The translations under genes and the position numbers were made by a program. A stretch of DNA of 64,000 nucleotides, taken from Malachius bipustulatus. Lineage: Eukaryota; Arthropoda; Insecta; Coleoptera; Melyridae. Under the pieces are notes generated by a model that did no database searches, had not been told where the DNA came from, and was given only the letters and a program-made list of their open reading frames with translations. Below, one piece after another: positions 56,889 to 64,000 of this stretch. The DNA is taken from NCBI GenBank assembly GCA_910589415.1, contig OU342636.1, forward strand, positions 2,834,437 through 2,898,436. The letters are read 5' to 3'. Every line of letters starts with the position of its first letter. The first letter of the stretch is position 1.

Positions 56889-57288
56889 GCAGAATATTGA
56901 TTTTTGCATTCACGGTATACTGGGTACACTCGGTATCTTAAGTATTGTTTTTGGTGAATTCGAATTCAATAATTTATTTTCAACTCGATATTAAATAAGT
57001 AACTTTCACTTGGTTAGGTACTTATTTTTGGTATTGCTCATCGTTCGTTGTTGTTGTATTTTTACAGGTTTTTAACGAATAACCCTTTTTCGTTGTTACA
57101 GGGAAAATATTGATTTTTGTATTCACGGTATACCTACTGGGTACACTCGGTATCTCAAGTATTGTTTTTTGGTGAATTTCAAAGTCAATTTATTTTCAAC
57201 TCGTTTTTAAATAAGTAACCTTCACTTGGTTAGGTACTTATTTTTAGTTATTGTTCGTATTTCGTTGTCGTTGTATTTTTTTACAGGT
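56889..57288 (+). repeat. Tandem duplication in the BEL leader, about 210-bp period
   Basis: 56889-57070 and 57101-57288 match: an ATATTGATTTTTG start, CACGGTATAC, GGTACACTCGGTATCT, TTCACTTGGTTAGGTACTTA. Each ends in a pyrimidine tract plus ACAG (57066, 57286), so the leader carries two tandem acceptor-like sites. Confidence 0.75.
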
Positions 57289-57347
57289 GTAAAAAATAAC
57301 CCTTATTCGTTTATTGCTTTAGTGTTTTGTTGATACTCTTTAGCAAA

Positions 57348-60300
57348 ATGTCCAACACTTTGGTCGGAGCAAACGCTTCTGTTTCGAAGTTTTTGACTCG
57401 TTTGAACTCGATTCTGACAGTAGTTTCAGCACCCATTGATGAAAAGTCGCGTTTTATTGTCCTGGCTGCATGCGACAGCGCTTCAGATTTGTACAATCAG
57501 GTGCAGGAGGTTGATAGAAATATCCTGATTACGGTTGAGTCGGCAGATAAGAGTGCTTTGGTCGTAGATGTGTCATCGGAGATTTGGAAATCATACTCGG
57601 GACTACTTATCGAAGTTGATTCGGTTTATTTTCAGATTAGAGCGGTTCAATTGTCGTTGGAATCGACTCAGGATACGGTGGTGAAATCACGTCATGGTTC
57701 GAGTGAATCGTTAAATAGTCGACAGTCTGGTGCTCCCGCGCTACCCCCCTCTGCAAGTTCACATGTGAAATTGCCTCGTATCGGTATACCTACTTTTGAT
57801 GGTTCGTTGAGGATGTGGTCGGTTTATTATGATTTGTTTAGGACTTTGATTCATTCGAATGATTCGTTAGCTCCAATTGAGAAGTTCCAGTATTTAGTTT
57901 CGACTTTGTCAAAGGAACCTCTTACCCTTGTCAAACATTTACCACTGACAGATGACAATTATGTGATAGCTTTCGATACTCTTGTCCAAAGGTATCAGAA
58001 TGAGCGAGTACTTGCGACGTGTTATTGGCAGGCGATTTGTAATGCTCCCAAAATAACGGATTCTGATTCCTCACAATCGCTTCGTGAATTGTTGAATACC
58101 TTTTCAGAAAATATTACAGCTTTGGGTCAGGTCTCAGGCGTCTCTCTCTGGGATTTCACTTTGTTCAACTGGTTGCTACAGAAATTGGATAACGCTACTC
58201 GAAAGCGTTTCGAACTCCAATTTGCATCTGAAGAGTTTCCATCATATCAGGATTTGCACAAGTTTTTGTCGTCACAGTGTCGTGCATTAGAATCATCTTT
58301 GGGGAATGACCTATCTCCGTCTGCAGTCGTTGGTAAGCGGAGTAGCGTCAAGTCTGGTGGAAAAGTGGAATCGAGGAATTCACATGCATTTTTGTCAACG
58401 TCGAGTGCGTCTTCATCGAAGCAGTCGTGCTTCCATTGTAATGGAGAACACCCGATCTCGAATTGTCGTTCTTTTTTGAAGTTGGACCCGCGCAAGCGTT
58501 TTGAGGCTGTGAAGGCAGCGCGCTTGTGCCTAAATTGTTTTGGCCCTTCACACTTGGTGAAGCAGTGCCCCTCTTCTCATTCGTGTAAGGAGTGTGCAGG
58601 TCGGCACCACTCTTTATTACATTTCGTTAAACTTAGTAATTCGGATGGAGCAGCTTCTCATCGAGTTGAGCCGCCTCCAGTCGCATCCACGGTTGCCATG
58701 TCTTCTCTCCCATCCTTTCAGGATGTTCGTTCTCGTTCTCGTAGCAATACTACGGTTCTTTTAGCAACCGCATGTATTGAAGTTCAAGACAAGTGGGGCA
58801 ACTATCAAGTGGTTCGTTCTTTAATTGACTCTGGCAGTCAGTCGTCTTTTATTACTGATCGGTGCCGCAAGCGTTTGGGCTTGCACTTGAATCGATCATC
58901 AACACCTATTTCTTGTTTGGGTCACGTGACCTTGGGATCGGCCCAGGGATCATCTGATTGCATTATTCGTCCCGTTGGGGTACCATCACCTACTTTTAAA
59001 GTAAGTACTTTGGTCTTGCCCAATATTTGTGGAAAACTTCCCAGTGTTGACATTTCGCCATCGAAGGCGCTTGATAATTTGAAGTTAGCGGATCCTAATT
59101 GGTACACGCCTGGTTCTGTCGATGTTTTGCTAGGAGCTGACATCTTTCCCAATATTGTTCATGGTGGTTATTTGTCGGGCAGTGATAACTGTCCAGCCGC
59201 AATGAACACGACGTTTGGTTGGGTTCTTTTGGGAACCATTTCGTCGAAGGTTGCGGGCGAGGTTCAAGCTTGTTTTGCGTCGGTAGATTCGACCCTTGAA
59301 GAGACTCTTAAGGCATTTTGGAGAGTTGAGGAGGTGCCTTCAGTTGAGGTTTGCTCTAATGAGGAACAAGAGGCTGAGTCGTTGTTCGTTGAGTCTCATT
59401 ATCGAGAAGAATCAGGTCGTTTTGGGGTATTGTTGCCATTTAAGGATAGCAAAGAGTTGCCTATCTTTAATGATTCGTTGAATGTCGCAGATCGTCGTTT
59501 GCTCGCTTTGGAGAGACGATTGTCGAGGTTGCCTCACATTAGAGACATGTATGTAGAGTTTATGAAAGATTATTTGGAGGCTGGGCACATGTCGTTGGTG
59601 CCATTGGAGTCGGAATCTGCAAACTCTTATTACATTCCGCATCATTGCGTTTTTAAAGACCCTGGTGTTTCGATGTCTTCTGATGTGTCTTCGCTCGCCC
59701 CAGTATCGTCGAAAATTCGTGTCGTGTTCGACGCCTCGGCCAAAGCATCGAACAATCTTTCGTTAAATGATACCTTGTTGATTGGTCCGAAGTTGCAAAA
59801 TGACATCACTAGTGTTTTGCTTCGTTTTCGAGAGAACAAATTCGTGTTCACTTGTGACATTAGGCAGATGTATCGGCAAATTTTAGTTGGAGATTCACAT
59901 CGACAGTATCAATTAATTCGTTGGCGTTTTTCAGAAAAGGATCCTATTCGAAGTTACAAATTGAACACTGTAACTTATGGTGTTTCGTCCTCGCCATATT
60001 TGGCCATTAGGTGCTTGTTACAATTAGCTCAAGAAAATTCTGAGAAGTTTCCTCTCGCTTCGAAAGCCATTCGTCTCGGGCTTTATGTCGATGATTTTGC
60101 CATTGGGGCAAATCAAATCGAGGAAACCTTGGAGTTGAGAAATCAGCTCATTTCGCTATTGCAATTGGGACAATTTGAGTTGCGGAAATGGTCTGCTAAC
60201 AATCCACAATTGCTTCAGGATCTGCCGGTTGAACATTGTCAACAGCAGTCATCCAACTTTGATTCGGAATCGGACTTTTCGGTGAAAATTCTTGGCCTTC

Positions 60301-62615
60301 AGTGGCAATCGGCTACTGATTCGTTTTCGTTCATGGTTAAGTCCATAGATTCACCTTGTACTAAGAGAAGCATTCTCTCAGAAGTCGCTAAGATCTATGA
60401 CCCGTTGGGTTTCTTGTGCCCATTGACCTTTATGGCAAAACGAGTCATTCAACATTTGTGGTATCTCGGGCTGGATTGGGATGAAGATCCACCAGCTGAT
60501 GTTGTCGAAAAGTGGAATCGATATAAGTCCACTCTTCATGTTTTATCCAAGTTGACAATCCCTAGGTGCTTGGTTCCCGAAGGATCTTTCGTGTCGTGTC
60601 AACTGCACGCATTTTGTGATGCGTCGACTGCAGGTTATGCGGGTGTGGTGTATTATCGTTTCGAGGACGCCGATGGCAATGTGCAGGTTCGTTTCGTTAC
60701 TGCCAAGTCTCGTGTTGCTCCGCTCAAACCACTCTCCGTTCCACGGCTGGAATTGTGTGCCGCAGTCTTACTATCAGATCTCGTTTCGTTCGTCCTTGAA
60801 CAAGGTCCTCAATCCATTGTTGTTGATAAGGTTTTCGCTTGGAGTGACTCTTCGGTCGCTCTATCCTGGATCAAGTCGTCTCCACATCGGTGGAAGACTT
60901 TTGTTTCGAATCGTGTCGTCCACATTCAGGATCGAATTCCTCCGGATTGTTGGAATCATGTACGTTCAGGTGACAACCCAGCGGACGTCGCGTCTCGGGG
61001 CTTGTTACCAGAGGAGTTAGTCGGGGCTTCCGCATGGTGGGCGGGGCCTGAATTCCTCAGATTGCCGCTGGAATCTTGGCCAGCACTCTTTCCCATTGCT
61101 CCCACTTCTGATGTTGAACTGGAGAAAAGGAATATTGTTTTGTTCGCTACGATAGAGATTTCGGATGTCGATGTTTTGTTGAAAAGATTTTCTTCTTTGA
61201 GGAAAATTCAGGGTATTATCGCTCGTTGTTTTCGTTTCACTAACAATTGTCGTGCTGTCAATAGGACCACTGGTGCATTGAGTGTCTCTGAGTTGCATGC
61301 TGCTCTCATGCACATTGTTAGAATTGTTCAATCTTCGGTCTTCTCTTCGGAATTGGAGAAAATTCGCTCTGGTAAACCATGTGCCAAGTACTTGCAGTCA
61401 TTGTCGCCCTTTATTGATGATTTCGGTATTTTGCGAGTCGGGGGTCGACTGTTGCATTCGGGTTTAGCATTCGACGCTAAATATCCCGCATTGTTGCCAG
61501 GAAGGCATAGGTTGGTTGAACTTTTGATTGATCAGATACATCGAGGTAATTTGCACCCAGGAGTGAACACTACTCATTATCTCCTTCAACAAAATTTTTG
61601 GATCCTGTCTGCTCGTAGGGTCATTCGTAGTTATTTGTCGAAATGCAATCGTTGCTTTCGCACTCGTCCCCTCTCGTTGGAGCCTCCCATGGGGAATTTA
61701 CCTGTCGCTCGTGTCTCCCAATTGAAGCCTTTTAGTTGTGTCGGGGTCGATTATGGGGGACCCTTTCCTATTGTCTTGTCGAGGTATAGGGGTGTCAAAA
61801 CTTCTAAAGCCTATTTATGTTTGTTCGTATGTTTCGCGACTCGCGCGATTCATCTCGAAATCGCTTCTGATTTATCGTCAGAGACTTTCCTGGCAGCTCT
61901 TAGGAGGTTTGTCGCTCGCCGCGGTCGCTGTAGTGACATCTACAGTGACTGTGGAACCAATTTCGTCGGAGCTAACAAGGAGCTCAACTCAAATTTGAAA
62001 ATCGCCGCAGAAGGGGAAGGTATTCGATGGCACTTCAATCCACCCTCAGCTCCACACTTCGGTGGACTGTGGGAGAGCGGTGTTAAGTCCGTCAAAACAC
62101 ACATGGCCCGTGTTATTGGTGGTCAAATTTTGACTTATGAGGAGCTGAACACCTTCATCGTTCAGATCGAGGCCGTCTTGAATTCGCGCCCCCTTTGCCC
62201 CATTAGTAGCGACCCCAACGATCTATCCGCGTTGACCCCTGGTCATTTTCTGACCTTGGAACCTCTGTCGTCGGTGCCGGATGTGAACTTGTCACATCTG
62301 AAGATTTCTCGTCTTTCTCGTTGGCAATTGGTGCAACGGATGCAACGTGATTTTTGGACACGTTGGAGGGCTGAATATCTTCATAATTTCCACCAGAGGA
62401 GTAAATGGTCGAAAACCCATTTGTTTGAGTCAACGGATATCGGTTCGTTGGTGTTGATAAAGGATGAATTGTTGTCTCCTTTGAAATGGGCTCTAGGAAG
62501 AATTGTTTCTCTGCACCCTGGTGCGGATGGTGTCGCCAGGGTTGCCTCGGTTCGTACGACCAGAGGTCTTTGTAAACGACCTCTGGTCAAACTTTGCCCG
62601 TTACCTAACCAGTAA
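57348..62615 (+). CDS. gag-pol: BEL/Pao Gag-Pol polyprotein
   Basis: The first ATG is at 57348 (1755 residues). Domains in order: Gag DUF1759-like region (a PTFDGS start); three cysteine-histidine motifs (CFHCNGEHPISNC, CLNCFGPSHLVKQC, CKECAGRHH); DUF1758-type protease with DSGSQ; reverse transcriptase with FDASAKA, YGVSSSP and catalytic YVDD; RNase H with FCDAST; HHCC zinc region (HPGVNTTHYL ... CNRCFRTRP); integrase core with VDYGGPF, SDCGTNF and GLWESGVKS; and the C-terminal DUF5641 module with LVLIKD and GRIVSLHPG. Every catalytic motif is present and there is no frame break. The single frame for gag and pol is normal for BEL/Pao. Confidence 0.96.
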   Translation: MSNTLVGANASVSKFLTRLNSILTVVSAPIDEKSRFIVLAACDSASDLYNQVQEVDRNILITVESADKSALVVDVSSEIWKSYSGLLIEVDSVYFQIRAVQLSLESTQDTVVKSRHGSSESLNSRQSGAPALPPSASSHVKLPRIGIPTFDGSLRMWSVYYDLFRTLIHSNDSLAPIEKFQYLVSTLSKEPLTLVKHLPLTDDNYVIAFDTLVQRYQNERVLATCYWQAICNAPKITDSDSSQSLRELLNTFSENITALGQVSGVSLWDFTLFNWLLQKLDNATRKRFELQFASEEFPSYQDLHKFLSSQCRALESSLGNDLSPSAVVGKRSSVKSGGKVESRNSHAFLSTSSASSSKQSCFHCNGEHPISNCRSFLKLDPRKRFEAVKAARLCLNCFGPSHLVKQCPSSHSCKECAGRHHSLLHFVKLSNSDGAASHRVEPPPVASTVAMSSLPSFQDVRSRSRSNTTVLLATACIEVQDKWGNYQVVRSLIDSGSQSSFITDRCRKRLGLHLNRSSTPISCLGHVTLGSAQGSSDCIIRPVGVPSPTFKVSTLVLPNICGKLPSVDISPSKALDNLKLADPNWYTPGSVDVLLGADIFPNIVHGGYLSGSDNCPAAMNTTFGWVLLGTISSKVAGEVQACFASVDSTLEETLKAFWRVEEVPSVEVCSNEEQEAESLFVESHYREESGRFGVLLPFKDSKELPIFNDSLNVADRRLLALERRLSRLPHIRDMYVEFMKDYLEAGHMSLVPLESESANSYYIPHHCVFKDPGVSMSSDVSSLAPVSSKIRVVFDASAKASNNLSLNDTLLIGPKLQNDITSVLLRFRENKFVFTCDIRQMYRQILVGDSHRQYQLIRWRFSEKDPIRSYKLNTVTYGVSSSPYLAIRCLLQLAQENSEKFPLASKAIRLGLYVDDFAIGANQIEETLELRNQLISLLQLGQFELRKWSANNPQLLQDLPVEHCQQQSSNFDSESDFSVKILGLQWQSATDSFSFMVKSIDSPCTKRSILSEVAKIYDPLGFLCPLTFMAKRVIQHLWYLGLDWDEDPPADVVEKWNRYKSTLHVLSKLTIPRCLVPEGSFVSCQLHAFCDASTAGYAGVVYYRFEDADGNVQVRFVTAKSRVAPLKPLSVPRLELCAAVLLSDLVSFVLEQGPQSIVVDKVFAWSDSSVALSWIKSSPHRWKTFVSNRVVHIQDRIPPDCWNHVRSGDNPADVASRGLLPEELVGASAWWAGPEFLRLPLESWPALFPIAPTSDVELEKRNIVLFATIEISDVDVLLKRFSSLRKIQGIIARCFRFTNNCRAVNRTTGALSVSELHAALMHIVRIVQSSVFSSELEKIRSGKPCAKYLQSLSPFIDDFGILRVGGRLLHSGLAFDAKYPALLPGRHRLVELLIDQIHRGNLHPGVNTTHYLLQQNFWILSARRVIRSYLSKCNRCFRTRPLSLEPPMGNLPVARVSQLKPFSCVGVDYGGPFPIVLSRYRGVKTSKAYLCLFVCFATRAIHLEIASDLSSETFLAALRRFVARRGRCSDIYSDCGTNFVGANKELNSNLKIAAEGEGIRWHFNPPSAPHFGGLWESGVKSVKTHMARVIGGQILTYEELNTFIVQIEAVLNSRPLCPISSDPNDLSALTPGHFLTLEPLSSVPDVNLSHLKISRLSRWQLVQRMQRDFWTRWRAEYLHNFHQRSKWSKTHLFESTDIGSLVLIKDELLSPLKWALGRIVSLHPGADGVARVASVRTTRGLCKRPLVKLCPLPNQ

Positions 62616-62759
62616 CGGACTCAGGGAATTTCGTCCCTGACTTGTCGTTTCGTTTCGTTTCGTTTTTTGTTATTGTCGTTAGTTTCGTTTTCGTTAGTTT
62701 CGCTTTTGGTTCAATTTTCTGATAGCGGAAAATTCCTCCGGTAATTTTGGTGGGCGGTA

Positions 62760-63322
62760 TGTTACGTCCTTGGTGAATAATCGATTCGTATTCTCTAAGA
62801 CACCACCGTTTCCTACCCCTTCCTATCCCTTTACACATCGGGACGAAGGAAAAGGACACCTGACCGGACAGGACCACACATAGAGAGAAGAGTCGAGGTT
62901 TAACATCGAGAGAGGAGAGAGCTCGACAGAGTGCCGTTCGTACCAGACTCGTCGATGCTGGTGTTATGGGAACGGGATACCTAGTTCTTTAATGAAATAA
63001 GGAAGCGGTATAAAGTAGTGGAACAATCGTGGGTACCTACATAGTGGAGCAAGTGAACAATAATAATAGTTACAACATCTCGCAAATTAAAACAAGTGCC
63101 CCTTTAGTCGGACAAGACACAAGGTCAGTAATTTCGATAATTATTAATTAATTGTGTTCCTGTCAATCATTGGCAATTATAGCCTGGTCCTTCCCTAAAT
63201 TTCGATCCTGTCACCGTGGCGATTTGTCATTACCATCGCGGCATCGAGCCGCATTAATTTAGCCCCTTTCAGGATCGAATCGCGTCGTTAATATTTTTAG
63301 GCTCTTTGACGCGGAGTTAACA
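62760..63322 (+). repeat. 3' LTR of the BEL element
   Basis: Same sequence as 56043-56605, offset 6717. It is preceded by a TTTTGGTGGGCGGTA purine-rich stretch acting as polypurine tract. Confidence 0.95.
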
Positions 63323-63327
63323 AGTTA

Positions 63328-64000
63328 TACGGTACAAAAGGTCGGATTCGATCGGAGTGTGTGTCGCAATATACTTCTGAACTACCAAATTTGTGCAATT
63401 TTAGAGTTATACTGTAATTTTTAGGGTTTTGTAAAATCCCTTGTAACTCCTGATCAGCTTGTTGTTGTTTTTGTAAAAGGTCATAGTCAATTGCCGTCTG
63501 AACACTCTCAACGCGAGAAAAAGCATCGGCTACTTCATTTTCTGAACCTTTTATGTAATTGATATCAGTTGTAAATTCACTAATGAATTGTAATTGACGA
63601 ATTTGCCTTGGGGAATGTTGTTCTGTTTTTTGATTAAAAGCATACGTTAGCGCTTTGTGGTCTGTGAAAATTTTGAAGGGCCTACCTTCTAACAGATGTC
63701 TGAAATGTCTCACCGAGTCATAAATGGCCAAGAGCTCTCTGTCATAAGTAGAGTAGTTTTGTTCCGTTTTAGACAATTTACGTGAATAGAATGATAATGG
63801 AGTGGTGATATTGTTCTTGGTTTGATTGATAACCGCACCAATCGCAAAAGAAGAAGCATCTGTAGTCAAATGAATCTCAGCTGTTTCATCTGGAAAACCC
63901 AAGTGTTGCGCTGATGCAAGCAAGTCTTTAAATCTTTCAAATGCTGCCTCTTTTGTCTCATTCCACTCGTACTCACTGGTATCGTGCTTTTTGTTACTGA
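63328..64000 (-). CDS. pol: RT end and RNase H of pol, second minus-strand gypsy (interrupted, runs off window)
   Basis: Open from the window edge on the minus strand. After the FERFKDLLASA connector come the RNase H motifs: TTDASSFAIGAV, a YDRELLA segment with the catalytic Glu, IFTDHKAL, and a late Asp in the NEVADAFSRV segment. The frame meets the BEL target duplication at 63327 and resumes at 56042. The ATG-less start reflects the window boundary. Confidence 0.87.

Larger units (their letters stand above)
56043..63322 (+). mobile_element. Intact BEL/Pao LTR retrotransposon, 7.28 kb
   Basis: Two 563-bp LTRs (56043-56605 and 62760-63322) read as identical by eye. Target duplication AGTTA lies at 56038-56042 and 63323-63327, the usual 5 bp for this group. 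One uninterrupted gag-pol ORF. It lies within the pol of the minus-strand gypsy, antisense to it. All parts needed for transposition appear present, so it is likely young and may be active. Confidence 0.96.
54665..64000 (-). mobile_element. Second minus-strand Ty3/gypsy element, host of the BEL insertion
   Basis: The 3' LTR (54665-54889), integrase (54890-56037), and, after the BEL element, RNase H and the end of RT (63328 to the window edge) belong together. Removing BEL with one AGTTA copy (7285 nt) brings both ORFs into the same frame. It inserted in the 5' LTR of the Mag-like element. The 5' end is outside the window. Confidence 0.87.

Noticed and set aside
61017..62590. Antisense and alternative-frame ORFs within the BEL polyprotein
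   Set aside because: Shadow frames of a 1755-codon gene.

Overview
This is an AT-rich stretch of eukaryotic, most likely insect, nuclear DNA made almost entirely of transposable elements. Arthropod origin is suggested by the mix of BEL/Pao and Ty3/gypsy LTR retrotransposons, a CR1/Jockey-like LINE, PIF/Harbinger and hAT remnants, and dense short palindromic elements ending in CAGGG. I cannot name the species. I found no convincing host gene, tRNA, rRNA or CRISPR array.

Region 1 (1-12551) is a nearly complete Ty3/gypsy element on the + strand; the start of its 5' LTR is outside the window. It has intact gag and pol, joined by what looks like a textbook -1 ribosomal frameshift signal: slippery A AAA AAC, a 7-nt spacer and an H-type pseudoknot. 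Its LTRs read as identical over 615 bp. Between pol and the 3' LTR lie more than 5 kb of noncoding DNA. These hold tandem repeats and a duplicated RNA-like domain whose hairpins carry compensatory base changes.

Region 2 (12552-27325) is a graveyard: palindromic elements, a broken BEL/Pao pol 3' end, a minus-strand LINE split by a 976-bp hAT-like element (8-bp target duplication), a minisatellite split by a small CATAGA-ended element (8-bp duplication), a decayed Harbinger transposase, and several non-autonomous elements.

Region 3 (27326-45110) appears to be one 17.8-kb DNA transposon bounded by inverted CATAGACC ends and a perfect 8-bp duplication (GTGGTCTA). It has no large ORF and is loaded with later insertions. 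The largest is a 5.55-kb inverted-repeat element with a perfect 9-bp duplication (30687-36240), which contains four further nested elements.

Region 4 (45111-64000) holds a third CATAGA element (1.7 kb, 8-bp duplication), then a BEL-type Gag fragment split by a 1.7-kb terminal-inverted-repeat element. After that comes a three-level LTR nest: a minus-strand Mag-like gypsy (50000-54662), a second minus-strand gypsy inserted in its 5' LTR (54665 to beyond 64000), and inside that an intact + strand BEL/Pao element (56043-63322). The BEL element has 563-bp LTRs that read as identical, a 5-bp duplication and one full-length gag-pol ORF. It and the gypsy of region 1 look like the youngest, potentially active elements.
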